Positions 27,909 through 38,802 are shown, counted from the stretch's first letter. The stretch: 64,000 bases of DNA from an uncultured Planctomycetota bacterium (GCA_903928115.1 CAIYPP010000032.1:23864-87863), one strand, 5' to 3'. Notes: generated by a model from the sequence alone, not told the origin. A program made the numbers and translations.

Positions 27909-29423
27909 TCACTTGGGATCGACGTCGAGCAACGGAGCGCCGGTCGCGAGCAGCCAAGCTCGGCGGCGAGGGTCGGGATCGACGCCATGGACCCACGCGG
28001 CTTCGACCGCGAGCCCCACGCGCACGAGTTCCTCACGCCGCAGCGGCTCGACGAGTAGTACCACCTCGACGGCCTCGCCGCTCGGAAACGCCCGAGCGTA
28101 GGCCTGTTCGAGTGCGGACAGCGCCGCGGCCTGCGGGCCATCGAGCTCCGCATCGTGGCGCAAGATCAATGCAGGTGCATCGCTTGCCAAGAGACGTGCC
28201 CGCACCGAAGTGAGCAGCGCAGCGAGCGCCTCGACCTCCCACACCGGCCACGCGAGCACACGCCGCTGCGACGCGCTCTCGATCGGCCACGGCTCCCGAA
28301 GCTCCCGCTCGAACGCCGCGAGCCGCTCCTCTCGCTGCCAAATATCGGTGAGCTCGCGCAGCGCATGGAGCGCCGTACCAACGAGCGCCTCGACCGTGCT
28401 GCGCTGCCCAAGCGCTTCCAACGGCCCAAGGTCGTACGCGCAGGCCTCGTGGAGGCACCGCTCCCACAGCGCCACCGAGGGCAATCGTCCATCGAGCGAC
28501 TCGCGGTCCGCCGGCGGCTCGCCGTGTCCAGCGGGAAGCGCGCGAACGAGCGTCTCGAGCTCCGCGGGAGTCGCAGCGCGCGCGAGCGAGCTGCGCTGGG
28601 CAGGCCGCTCGCGCACCCATTGTTCGAGCGCCAGCAGGAACGCGGTCCGCGGCGAATCCGTGCGAGCCGGCGGGTTCGCCCGGCGGGCGCGCGGCGCGAT
28701 CGGATAGCGCGCGAGCCCGCACAGCTCTTCGTAGATCGCGAGCGAGTCCTCGGTCAGGGGCTCGTCGCTCTGCGTCCGACGCAGGGATTCCTCGGGGAAG
28801 CTGCGCGAGATCGGTGCGCCGACGAAGCGCTCCAAGCTGCGCATCCCCTCCTCCGTGAGAAGCTGCTCGTAGTGCAGGAAGAGCCAGTCGCCCGCGTGTC
28901 GATGGCGCTCGAGGATGCGGCCGTACATCGCGGTCCACGCAGCGATCGCGCGCTCCTCGGTCATCGCGAGGCTTGCGAGGTAGTCCTCCTGAGCGCACTC
29001 CTTCACGATGCTGCGCGCGGTCACCGCCGGATCGCGGAAAACGCACACGAGCCCGGCGTCGCCGATGTGAGGCCGCCACACGGGCAATGTGTACGACAGT
29101 CGCGGGTCCTTGAAGCACCAAGGACGCTGCGCGCACAGCCGCGCGAGCACGCGCTCGACGCGGGGCGAGGTGCGGCACTCCACATCGTCGGGCAGCCACG
29201 CGAGCCAACGCTGCCACGGTCCCATTCGCTCGGACGCGGGCACGACCTCGGAGAGCAGGAGCTCGTTCACGCCGTTGACGTCCGAAGACTCGAAGAAGCC
29301 CTTCGGATTCGACGAGCGCGGCGCGTAGGGGCGCTCCCCCACGTACCACCCGGCACCGGCGAGCGTGCCAGCGACCATGCTGGTTCCGCTGCGACCGGAG
29401 CCGAGGATCAGGACGTTGCGCAC
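27909..29423 (-). CDS. Sulfotransferase-family protein
   Basis: 504 residues from GTG 29423. The N-terminal P-loop-like PAPS motif NVLILGSGRSGTSMVAGTL opens the protein; KDPRLSYTLPVW and VFRDPAVTARSIVKE provide the 3'-phosphate-binding Arg/Ser region. The sulfotransferase domain ends near residue 230. The remaining 270 residues are helical, with conserved-looking WPIESASQRRVLAWPVWEVE, and unassigned; they may bind the acceptor. It begins 7 bases after glnS and converges on the methyltransferase gene. With the neighbouring glycosyltransferases it may sulfate a surface glycan or protein. Confidence 0.82.
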   Translation of the reverse strand: MRNVLILGSGRSGTSMVAGTLAGAGWYVGERPYAPRSSNPKGFFESSDVNGVNELLLSEVVPASERMGPWQRWLAWLPDDVECRTSPRVERVLARLCAQRPWCFKDPRLSYTLPVWRPHIGDAGLVCVFRDPAVTARSIVKECAQEDYLASLAMTEERAIAAWTAMYGRILERHRHAGDWLFLHYEQLLTEEGMRSLERFVGAPISRSFPEESLRRTQSDEPLTEDSLAIYEELCGLARYPIAPRARRANPPARTDSPRTAFLLALEQWVRERPAQRSSLARAATPAELETLVRALPAGHGEPPADRESLDGRLPSVALWERCLHEACAYDLGPLEALGQRSTVEALVGTALHALRELTDIWQREERLAAFERELREPWPIESASQRRVLAWPVWEVEALAALLTSVRARLLASDAPALILRHDAELDGPQAAALSALEQAYARAFPSGEAVEVVLLVEPLRREELVRVGLAVEAAWVHGVDPDPRRRAWLLATGAPLLDVDPK

Positions 29424-29430
29424 GGCGCGA

Positions 29431-31146
<1,716 letters not shown>

Positions 31147-31200
31147 AGGGGTCTCAGTTCGCCTTCAGGGGGCGAGGGCGGGCACTGTACCGAGCGCGAG

Positions 31201-31260
31201 GGGGCTCTAGCGAGGCAAGGGGGGCTCTAGCGAGGCACGGGGCGCTCTAGCGCGGTGCAA
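31201..31260. repeat. Three tandem 20-bp units spanning a stop codon
   Basis: Units start at 31201, 31221 and 31241. The first two differ at one position (GGGGCTCTAG CGAGGCA then A or C, GG); the third has diverged to GGCGCTCTAG CGCGGTGCAA. Every unit holds CTCTAGCG, and the third carries the TAG stop of the neighbouring glycosyltransferase gene (31247-31249). It looks like duplication of the gene end. Confidence 0.8.
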
Positions 31261-32710
31261 GGCGCAGCAGCAGCCCGTCGCGGACCTCCGCGAGCGGCTC
31301 CGCGCGCACGGCGGGCTCCAAGACGCCGGGGAACGCGGGAGGACGGCCTCCGTCTTGGAACCAAGCGAGGCTCCCGCCGCTCTTGCCCGCCTCGACGGCC
31401 GCACGCTCCCAAGCCTTGGCGCCGCCGCGCAAGAAACGCACGGAGATGCGCTTCTCCAGCCAGACGAGCTCCGGCCCGTTCGACCAGCACGGCGCCGCGA
31501 GCTCGGCTTGGCGCAGCGCGCGCGTGACCGCGTGCTCCTGCCACAGGCGAGTGTGGAAGCCGCCTGCGCCCTGCTCGGTCCACGCCGCGACCTTCTCGGA
31601 AGTCTTCGGGGCGGCGTCCAGCCACGCGAGCGCGATCAAGAGCCCCGCACCCCACAGGGGAACGCGCCACGCAGCCAACACTCCGCTCCATGCGAGCGCC
31701 ACGAGAGGCACGAGCAGTGGAAGCATCAGCCGATCTCCAATTCCATCGAGCACCACGGTCGAGGCCATGCCCACCAGCGCGACGAAATAGACGGCACAGA
31801 ACGTCGCGAGGAGCGTCAGCGCCGCACGCGACTCGGTCCGGTGCAGCGCAAGCGCCACGATGAACAGTACGACGGCGACGAGCACGATCCACGCGAGCCG
31901 GTCTGCGTGAACGGGAGCCGCCCACGAGCGCAGCGTGGCGAGCGCGGCCGCCAGCGCGTCGGCCAACGTCACCTCGGTCGCATCGCGACCGCCCGTCCAG
32001 CTCGACTCGACGCTGCGGTTACGCAGAAACCACGCGCCGAGCGGCGCCAGCGAGACGGCCGCGTAGACCGCCGCGCGTCGAACGCGCTGCAGCGGGCTCC
32101 CCCACCGGGGACTCCATGACGCGTACAACACCACGGCACAGACCAGCGTCACGCCGAGATAGCGCTGCAGGCACGCGAGCGCGCTCAGAACCGCCAGCGC
32201 GACGAACTTGCGCGTCGTGAAGCTGCGCTCGAGCGAGCATGCCACGAGGAGTGCGCCGAGGACCAAGGGCAGAAACAACGTCTCCGAGACGACTTGAATC
32301 GTGTACTCGTGCAGCCGGTAGGTCAGGGCGAGCGACCCCGCCGTCGCGGCTGCCGCGACCTGCGAGCGCGACACTTCCCACGCGAGTCGCGCTCCGAGCA
32401 CGACCGTCGAGGCCAAGGCCACGAGGTGCAGCAGCCGCAAGCTGGAAAGGACATCGAGCCCGAGCCAGTCGAGCCCCGCCATGACGCACGGATACAGCGG
32501 CGGCCAGAGCGAAAAGACCTCGTCGAGGCAGGTCACGAGGCCGCCGCCACGGGCGAGGCTCGCGCCCGCGGAGAGCGTCCACGCCGCGTCGCCGTCGATC
32601 CCCAGTCCGTAGAGCGAGCTCGCGCGGAGGCTCGCGAGCACGGCACATGCCGCAGCGAGAGCTACCAACGCCACGGTGGCGATGGAGTCACGACGCGCTG
32701 CGCTGGCCAT
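31247..32710 (-). CDS. PMT/ArnT-like membrane glycosyltransferase, copy A
   Basis: 487 residues with about ten hydrophobic helices. The first outer loop reads GLGIDGDAAWTLSAG, where the Asp pair would be the catalytic/metal site of GT-C enzymes that use polyprenyl-phosphate sugars. FSLWPPLYP and DGIGDRLMLPLLVPL are further family-like segments. The C-terminal 130 residues are a soluble outer domain. Product is similar in layout to the protein at 34023-35510. No stop-gap neighbour shares its direction closely except glnS downstream. The acceptor is unknown. Confidence 0.78.
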   Translation of the reverse strand: MASAARRDSIATVALVALAAACAVLASLRASSLYGLGIDGDAAWTLSAGASLARGGGLVTCLDEVFSLWPPLYPCVMAGLDWLGLDVLSSLRLLHLVALASTVVLGARLAWEVSRSQVAAAATAGSLALTYRLHEYTIQVVSETLFLPLVLGALLVACSLERSFTTRKFVALAVLSALACLQRYLGVTLVCAVVLYASWSPRWGSPLQRVRRAAVYAAVSLAPLGAWFLRNRSVESSWTGGRDATEVTLADALAAALATLRSWAAPVHADRLAWIVLVAVVLFIVALALHRTESRAALTLLATFCAVYFVALVGMASTVVLDGIGDRLMLPLLVPLVALAWSGVLAAWRVPLWGAGLLIALAWLDAAPKTSEKVAAWTEQGAGGFHTRLWQEHAVTRALRQAELAAPCWSNGPELVWLEKRISVRFLRGGAKAWERAAVEAGKSGGSLAWFQDGGRPPAFPGVLEPAVRAEPLAEVRDGLLLRLAPR

Positions 32711-32738
32711 GGTGTGCGGAGTCTAGCGATTCAAAGCA

Positions 32739-32773
32739 CCGACCCCCGCAGCGCTGGGCGCCGCGGGGGTCGG
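32739..32773 (-). terminator. Hairpin terminator of the thioredoxin-like gene
   Basis: CCGACCCCCGC (32739-32749) and GCGGGGGTCGG (32763-32773) form an 11-bp perfect stem. On the minus strand it is followed by TGCTTTGAATC, a weak T-rich tail. It separates two minus-strand genes. Confidence 0.6.
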
Positions 32774-32796
32774 ATTTCCTTGCGCTGCGTGCGCGG

Positions 32797-33810
32797 TCAG
32801 GAAGCGAGGATCTGGTCGAGCTGACCGATCATCTCGGCGTCGTCCGTGCCGATCTCCTTGGCCTTCGCAGCGAACGTCTTCGCGCGGGGCATGTCGTTGA
32901 GCGGCTGGGAGCACCACATCGCGCCCATGTAGTTCATCTCGAACACGATCTTCTTGTCGACGACCTTGCCCGTCGCGTTGAGCGAGTCGAGCGCGGCGAG
33001 TGCGGCACGCGCGGTACCATCGTCGCGGACTTGGCGGAACTGCGCCTGAACGCACAGCTCGAGAAGGCCGTTCTCATTCTTCGCGTCGAGCTCGCGCCCC
33101 GCCGCGTAGGTGGCCTCATCGCCGTTGCCGCTCTTCAGCAGCGCCTTCACCGCGCGCAGCTTGCGACCCTGCTTGTTGTCCTTGTCGAACTCGAGCGCCG
33201 CGCGAACGGACGCGATGTAGAGCTTGCCGGCCACGCTGTCTTCCGTGGCACCTTCCAGCGCCGTGGCGAGCTTGTCCCAAGCCGCGAGCTTCGCGTCGCC
33301 GCTGGCCTGCTCGAAGGCGCTGACGTTGGCCTTCGCGTCGGCGAGCTCCTGCTTGCCCTTGGCCACGATCTCTTCCATCTTCGAAACGAACGCACTCGGG
33401 CCGCCCGGCATGTAACCCATCTGGCCGAACACCTCGCCGTCGGCCGTCATCAGGAGTAGGGTCGGGAAGCCTTGGATGTCGTACTTCTCCGACAGCTCCT
33501 TGTTGCGGGTCGGGTTCGGCACCTTGGCCTTGACCGCCGGATCGCGCGGGTAGTCGAGCGCGACGAGCACGAAGTGCTTCTTCGCGGCCGTGAGGAACTC
33601 CTCGTGCGAGAAGACCTCGGAGTCGAGACGCTTGCACCAGCCGCACCAGTCCGAGCCCGTGAAGTCGACGAAGAGGTCCTTCTTCTCGGCCTTGGCGAGC
33701 TTGACGGCCTCGTCGAAGTCGGCCACCCAACCTTCGCCGGCGAAGGTCGGAGCCATGAGGGCGAACGTGCCGACGAGCGAGAGCGTCGCGGCGCGGAGCG
33801 AGAGCAGCAT
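32797..33810 (-). CDS. Secreted thioredoxin-fold protein with CGWC site
   Basis: 337 residues from ATG 33810 with a signal peptide (LRAATLSLVGTFALMAPTFAGEG). The thioredoxin domain has KKDLFVDFTGSDWCGWCKRLD (CGWC near residue 56-59) and the cis-Pro strand YDIQGFPTLLL, the pattern of the periplasmic thioredoxin_7 family. Residues 160-337 are helical and TPR-like in character, with two more Cys (LELCVQ, MWCSQP). It probably handles disulfides outside the cytoplasm. CGAAAGGAACCTC provides the ribosome-binding site. It lies between two related glycosyltransferase genes. Confidence 0.85.
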   Translation of the reverse strand: MLLSLRAATLSLVGTFALMAPTFAGEGWVADFDEAVKLAKAEKKDLFVDFTGSDWCGWCKRLDSEVFSHEEFLTAAKKHFVLVALDYPRDPAVKAKVPNPTRNKELSEKYDIQGFPTLLLMTADGEVFGQMGYMPGGPSAFVSKMEEIVAKGKQELADAKANVSAFEQASGDAKLAAWDKLATALEGATEDSVAGKLYIASVRAALEFDKDNKQGRKLRAVKALLKSGNGDEATYAAGRELDAKNENGLLELCVQAQFRQVRDDGTARAALAALDSLNATGKVVDKKIVFEMNYMGAMWCSQPLNDMPRAKTFAAKAKEIGTDDAEMIGQLDQILAS

Positions 33811-34022
33811 GAGGTTCCTTTCGTGCTCCCTCGTGGGGAGCTGGGTTCGGGCGGCCGTGGGAGGGTCCCGAGGGCCGCGGGCTTGGACGGAGCGAGATGG
33901 TATCCGCCGATGCGGGCCCGATCACACCCTGCAGGCGAACTTACGCCGATTGCACCGCCCATCGGCGCCCCCTCGCGGCGGCGGAGTCCTGTGTCGTCCA
34001 CCCCAGCCGACCGTCCACTAGC

Positions 34023-35510
34023 ATGGAGTCCGTGCAGCTGACCCCACCGCAGCGACTCAGCGGCCTTCCCACGTGGGGACCGCTCGGCGTGGCCGCAGCT
34101 GCGCTCGCGTGGCTCGTCCTGCGCACCTCGGCCCACGGCATCGGCCTCGACAGCGACGGCGCCCAGTATTTGGCCGCTGCCGCGAGCCTTCGGGAGGGCG
34201 ACGGATGGCTCGGTGTCGACGGAGCGCCCTACACGCTGTGGCCCCCGCTCTATCCACTGTGCATCGCACTGCTCGAGCTCGTCGGAATGAGCGCGAGCGC
34301 CGCGGTCCGCGTCCTCCACATGGCCGCCCTCGCGACGAGCGTGCTGCTCGCCGGAAGTATCAGCTGGCGCCTGACGGGCTCGCGGGCGATCCCATCCTTG
34401 GCCGCCGCGGCCGTCGCTTGGACTCTGATGCCCGGCGCGGAGCAGGCGTGGAGCGAGTGCGCGTTTGCTGTGTGGACGCTGCTCGCGTTCTCGTGCCTCC
34501 TGCGATGGAGCGTGAGCCGTGCACGCACGGACTTCGCCGCGCTCGCTGCGGCCTGCGCGCTGGCGATTCTCCAGCGCTACGTCGGCATCCTCGTGCTCGG
34601 CTGGATCGCCATCGGCGTGGCGTGGATCGAGCGCGAGAACGGCTGGAGCCGTGCGCTGCGCCGTGCGGGAGTGCTCACGGTCGCGGCGCTCGCCCCCACT
34701 TCGATCTGGCTCGCGCGCAACGCCATGCTCGGAGCGGCCGATACCTCGCGCCGTGGTGCACCGAGCGACGACTGGATGTACGACCTGCGTGGAATGCTGT
34801 CGCAGCTCGTCCCGACGTCGGCTCCACTCGAACCGGCCGCGATCGCCGCAGCTCTGCTGCTCGCCGCAGGCACCGTGCTCGCGCTGCGCTCCCACCGTGG
34901 GCCCGCGGTGCGCTGCCTCGCGCTATTCCCTCTCGCGTTTGGCGCAGGGCTCGTCGTGCTCCGGCACCTCGTGGAGTTCGACCCGATCGACGAGCGACTG
35001 ATGTCACCGGCCCGCGCGCTCGCGGCGCTGGTCGCCACGTGCGCACTCGCTTGGCTTTGGACCTCCGTTCCGGCCCGCGTGCTCGCCTTGGTCGCGGCGC
35101 TGCCCCTCGGAATGAGCGCGCTCGAGCAGTGCCGCGCGCTCCCCGCACGCCTCGATCAAGCACGTAGCGAAGGCCTCGGGCTCTACGACTCCCCGCGCTG
35201 GCGCGACTCCGAAGCCGTGCAAGCGCTGCGCGAGCGACTTCCCGAGGGAGCGGGCTACTCCAACGAGCCGCACGCGCTCTTCCTGCTCGCCGGCGTTCGT
35301 ACGCGCGCACTCCCGCCGCGAGCGGCCGGCATCGGCAGGCTGTACGAACGCTGGTCGAGCGAACCCGCGGCTCCGCGCTGGATCCTGTGGTTCCACTTCA
35401 ACGTGCGCGCAGAGCTGCCGCATCCTCAGGCGGAGCAGGCTGTGCGCCTCGTGCGCGAGGAACTCTTCGCCGACGCCGAGCTAGTTCGCGTCGAGCCCGC
35501 GCAGGACTGA
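34023..35510 (+). CDS. PMT/ArnT-like membrane glycosyltransferase, copy B
   Basis: 495 residues from ATG 34023. About ten hydrophobic helices, with the first outer loop GIGLDSDGAQYLAAAASLREGDG, then YTLWPPLYPLCIALLELVG, LAILQRYVGILVLGW and EFDPIDERLMSPARALAALVA. Copy A has matching segments (GIDGDAAW, SLWPPLYP, CLQRYLGVTLVC, DRLMLPL), so the two are paralogues. The soluble C-terminus holds the remaining 110 residues. A GT-C role using a lipid-linked sugar is inferred from family features. It is divergent from the thioredoxin-like gene. Confidence 0.78.
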   Translation: MESVQLTPPQRLSGLPTWGPLGVAAAALAWLVLRTSAHGIGLDSDGAQYLAAAASLREGDGWLGVDGAPYTLWPPLYPLCIALLELVGMSASAAVRVLHMAALATSVLLAGSISWRLTGSRAIPSLAAAAVAWTLMPGAEQAWSECAFAVWTLLAFSCLLRWSVSRARTDFAALAAACALAILQRYVGILVLGWIAIGVAWIERENGWSRALRRAGVLTVAALAPTSIWLARNAMLGAADTSRRGAPSDDWMYDLRGMLSQLVPTSAPLEPAAIAAALLLAAGTVLALRSHRGPAVRCLALFPLAFGAGLVVLRHLVEFDPIDERLMSPARALAALVATCALAWLWTSVPARVLALVAALPLGMSALEQCRALPARLDQARSEGLGLYDSPRWRDSEAVQALRERLPEGAGYSNEPHALFLLAGVRTRALPPRAAGIGRLYERWSSEPAAPRWILWFHFNVRAELPHPQAEQAVRLVREELFADAELVRVEPAQD

Positions 35511-35523
35511 CGATCGCGCGCCC

Positions 35524-36051
35524 TCAGAAGAGCCGGGCCAAGAGCGCAAAGCGGACCTCGTCGAGCCCGTCTTCGTTGCCGTGGAACCAGAGGAGCTCCG
35601 GCCCCAACGACGCGAACGGGGTGTACCACCAGTCGAGCCCCGCGGCCGCGTACGTTCCCCACTGGTCGACGCCGATCACCACATCGCTCGACTCGTCTCG
35701 CCACTCGAGACCGCCGCGCACGTGCACTCCCAGTGGCGTTCCCTCGATGCGTGCGCGCGCGCGCAGGCCGGTCTGAACGCGCCACAGATGAACGTCCCCC
35801 GCGCCGGAGTCGAGCTCATGCTTGGACCAGTTCGCGCCAAGTTCCCAGCTCGCGACGATCGGATCATCGTTCAAGTCGTAGCCGCCGCCGAGCGAGACCA
35901 TCAACGCATCGCCGTAGTCCACCGCGGCGCCGCGCGTGGGGTCCGCGACCCCAGCGCCGAACTCGATCCACTCCCGCGGCGCCTCGGGGTGCGGAGCCGT
36001 GCACGCGCCTGCCAAGATCGCAAGGACCCCGACCGCTGCAGCTCGCGCCAT
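35524..36051 (-). CDS. Lipoprotein, probable small outer-membrane beta-barrel
   Basis: 175 residues from ATG 36051, with a lipobox LAGAC (Cys about residue 17) after a short signal. The mature part alternates polar and hydrophobic residues in strands such as DALMVSLGGGYDLN, SWELGANWSKHEL, LGVHVRGGLEWRD and TYAAAGLDWWYTPF, and ends in the hydrophobic strand DEVRFALLARLF with terminal Phe, as barrel proteins do. No family recognised. Its ATG shares one base with the stop of the preceding gene (TGATG). It converges on glycosyltransferase copy B. Confidence 0.7.
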   Translation of the reverse strand: MARAAAVGVLAILAGACTAPHPEAPREWIEFGAGVADPTRGAAVDYGDALMVSLGGGYDLNDDPIVASWELGANWSKHELDSGAGDVHLWRVQTGLRARARIEGTPLGVHVRGGLEWRDESSDVVIGVDQWGTYAAAGLDWWYTPFASLGPELLWFHGNEDGLDEVRFALLARLF

Positions 36052-36407
36052 CAGGGCACCTTGGGCTCGAACGGCTGTCCGCCGAGGTAGATCAACGGCG
36101 TCTTTTGCAGCTCGTAGTGCTGCTGGAGCAGCGCGCCGAAGAGCCCCATCAGCGGCTCGCACTCGGCCTCCTCGCGCCCCACACCACGGATGTGAGCCAC
36201 TTCGCGAAACTCGCCGAGGATGCCGAGCTGTGCGATCGCGCCGTCGTAGACGCCGACGGCGACGCAGTAGGGCTGTCCCGCGCCGTGCGTGTGGTAGTTG
36301 AGCACCAACTGCTCCTGCGCAGCCACGGCGTTGCGCATCAGCATGGAATAGCGCGGGTGCTGCTCGATGCGCTCGATCACCAACGCGAAGAACTCTGCGG
36401 GATTCAT
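36051..36407 (-). CDS. Small conserved-looking protein of unknown function
   Basis: 118 residues from ATG 36407 (TTG 36422 would add five). Soluble, without signal peptide. It begins MNPAEFFALVIERIEQHPRYS and contains LNYHTHGAGQPYCVAVGVYDGA and LMGLFGALLQQHYELQKTPL. No recognised domain. The TGATG junction suggests translation coupled to the lipoprotein gene downstream. Confidence 0.65.
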   Translation of the reverse strand: MNPAEFFALVIERIEQHPRYSMLMRNAVAAQEQLVLNYHTHGAGQPYCVAVGVYDGAIAQLGILGEFREVAHIRGVGREEAECEPLMGLFGALLQQHYELQKTPLIYLGGQPFEPKVP

Positions 36408-36471
36408 GGCCCCAAGATTCAACCAGAAGCGAAGCGTCCGTCCAACGCTTCCCAGTGGCCGGTCAAGGAAC

Positions 36472-38802
36472 TCAAGGGGTGAACAGGATCTGCAGGGCGT
36501 CCGAGAGGTCGAACTGCACCCCGTCGCGGAACCAGCACTGGAAGTTCAGGAGCTCGCCGGGGAGCACGGGCGCGAGCGGTGCCGCAGTCAGGTCGACGGC
36601 GTGCGTGAGCGTGGTGCCTGCGCCCGAGTTGACGATCGGCAAGCGCAGCGCAGGCGTTCCCACGCAGCGCGTCCCGCTACCGAAGGGCGTCGACTGCCGC
36701 GAGGTCGCGCAGTAGAAGAGCCCCGCTTTCTGCGGCGGAACGTTGCTCGCTTGCAGCACCAGATCGTTGGCCGCAACACTGGTCGAGCCACTCGCCGTGA
36801 TCACCGAACCCAGTGCTCCGCTCTGGCAGTAACGCTCGATGAGCGAGCACGCGGTGCGCACGACGCGGAAGCCGTCCACACCGGCCTCGACGATCGACCC
36901 AGTTCCCGCGTCGGTCGCCGTGAAGCGCACGCGCACATTGGCGTTGAAGGCGATGCCTGCAGCGGAAAGCTGCGCTGCGGTCACCTCCGCAGAGCGCCAA
37001 GCAGTGCCGTTCGTCGTGTGAGTGGCCACGGTCGCCCACGGACCGGACGTGCCGTTCGAGCTCGCCTCGACGAGCAGTCGATCCACGCCGTCGGAAACCG
37101 TGAGGTTCAAGTAGTAGAGGTAGCGCAGCGAGCAGCTCCCGCCCGTGAGGTCCAAGCTCGGGGAAGTGAGCACCACCGAGCCACCGTCGACATCGGTGTT
37201 GCCGTTCGCGTTCTGCGTGAGGTAGCACGAGCCCGAACCGTCGCCGTCGGACGTAGGATCGTAGGCCCAGTTCGGATCGTTGACCGGCACGCCGCGCTGC
37301 CACTGCCCCGTCGATGCGCCGACGACCGCCGTGGTCCAGCCCTTGTCCGTCTGGAAATTGTCGGAGAACACATCGACCGCGACGCCGCCCGTGAGCGTCG
37401 GCGCGTGGAATGCCGTCGGCGCGTTGGGCGGGTTCGTGAGCAAGCCGCAGGTCGCGGTCTGCGTCGAGATGTAGAACTGCGGGGTGTCAGCGCACTGAGG
37501 CGGAGGCAACACGCCCGAGTAGAGCGATCCGGCGCCCGCCGTCATCGCGAGCGGGGTGAACGCACCGCCGTTGTAGCGATAGTGCAGGGTCGGAGTGCCG
37601 GCGACGACTCCGGGGCTCGCTTGGATCTGGATCGTCGTGCTCACGCCGATCGACAGGCTCGTCGGAATCCCGCCGACGACGCTGAAACCCGCGGCGCAAA
37701 CGCCCGTCGGCGCCGCCAGCGCCGCCTGAAGTCCGGGGTGATTCGCGTTCGTGCCCGCGTTGGCCCCGCCGGTCGCAGTGCAACCGCCGTGCGTGTGGAT
37801 GCCGACCGCCTGTCCCGTCGGCTCGTGGATCACCGGCGAGCCGCTGTTGCCGCCGGTCGTGTCCGGCGTGTACTGCAGCGTGTTGCCGGAGTTCGTCACC
37901 CAACCACCGACATGGGTCTCCTGAACCTGACTCCATGTCGCGGGGCTGCTGCGCGTTCCGAAGCCCGTCACGCGAATCGGATCGGCGGTGTTGAGCGGCG
38001 GCGGAATGCGCAGCTGGTAGCGCACGCCATAGGCCTGCGCCGGGGTGAGTCCCGTGTTGGAGTTCGGAAACACGCCGAAATAGCCCCAGTCGTTGCCGAC
38101 CCCCTGTCCGCCGTTGGTCTGTACGTTGGCCGTGTCGATCGAGTACTGGTCCTGCGGCGGCGGGTTTTGGATCGAGCCCGTCGAGGTCGAGAGCGGCACG
38201 TTGAACTGCAGCACCTGCAGGTTGGCGCCGGTGCAGTGACCTGCGGTCAGCATGCAGCTGTTGCAGTCGTCGATCACCCAGCCCGTGCATCCCACAGGCA
38301 CGAGACGTCCCGCGCGATTGTCGTAGGAGAGCACGCGGTCGTCGGTCGCGCCGCAGATCGACTCCGGCAGTGCCGCGAGCTCGGCCGTGACGGCCTCGAG
38401 CACGACTCGACTCGGACCCGTTCCGGGCTGGGCGAGCACCTCGACGAGCACCTCGTCACCGTTGAAGTAGGCCGACGTATTGCGCCACTGCTCGACGTGC
38501 ACCGCGTTGAGCTCCTGCACCGCGGCGTCATAGAGCGAGGTGATGCGCAGCACCGCTCCCGTGCCCTCGAACACGCTGCCCGCGAGCTCGACCGAAGCGA
38601 ACTCGAGCCGCAGCCACGCGGCGCCTTCGACCACGACGGGGAACGACAGCACGACGGCGGGCTGGGCCCCCAAGTTGGCGTGGGCGCCGGAATCCAGCGG
38701 CGTGAGAACGCGGATGGAAGACAGCGGGTCTTGGGCGCGCGCAGCGGCGCTCGAGAGCAACGCAGCAGCCAAAAGCGCGGAGAGAGAGCGGAGGGACTTC
38801 AT
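36472..38802 (-). CDS. Secreted trypsin-like serine protease with C-terminal beta domains
   Basis: 776 residues from ATG 38802 with a signal peptide (LSALLAAALLSSAAARAQ). The catalytic triad can be read: His in CMLTAGHC (about residue 189), Asp in GNDWGYFGV (about 237) and Ser in TGGNSGSPV (about 318), typical of trypsin-like/glutamyl-endopeptidase relatives. A middle beta region (about 500-650) includes DNFQTDKGWTT and TDVDGGSVVLTSPSLDL. The last 120 residues (SGSTSVAANDLVLQASNVP, PFGSGTRCVG, FQCWFRDGVQFDLSDAL) match my memory of a tail on many planctomycete exported proteins. Transcription from upstream is insulated by the ferredoxin terminator. Confidence 0.85.
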   Translation of the reverse strand: MKSLRSLSALLAAALLSSAAARAQDPLSSIRVLTPLDSGAHANLGAQPAVVLSFPVVVEGAAWLRLEFASVELAGSVFEGTGAVLRITSLYDAAVQELNAVHVEQWRNTSAYFNGDEVLVEVLAQPGTGPSRVVLEAVTAELAALPESICGATDDRVLSYDNRAGRLVPVGCTGWVIDDCNSCMLTAGHCTGANLQVLQFNVPLSTSTGSIQNPPPQDQYSIDTANVQTNGGQGVGNDWGYFGVFPNSNTGLTPAQAYGVRYQLRIPPPLNTADPIRVTGFGTRSSPATWSQVQETHVGGWVTNSGNTLQYTPDTTGGNSGSPVIHEPTGQAVGIHTHGGCTATGGANAGTNANHPGLQAALAAPTGVCAAGFSVVGGIPTSLSIGVSTTIQIQASPGVVAGTPTLHYRYNGGAFTPLAMTAGAGSLYSGVLPPPQCADTPQFYISTQTATCGLLTNPPNAPTAFHAPTLTGGVAVDVFSDNFQTDKGWTTAVVGASTGQWQRGVPVNDPNWAYDPTSDGDGSGSCYLTQNANGNTDVDGGSVVLTSPSLDLTGGSCSLRYLYYLNLTVSDGVDRLLVEASSNGTSGPWATVATHTTNGTAWRSAEVTAAQLSAAGIAFNANVRVRFTATDAGTGSIVEAGVDGFRVVRTACSLIERYCQSGALGSVITASGSTSVAANDLVLQASNVPPQKAGLFYCATSRQSTPFGSGTRCVGTPALRLPIVNSGAGTTLTHAVDLTAAPLAPVLPGELLNFQCWFRDGVQFDLSDALQILFTP

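Noticed and set aside
31201..31260. Remnant CRISPR array
   Set aside because: The units are directly adjacent without spacers and overlap a stop codon; this is a plain tandem repeat.
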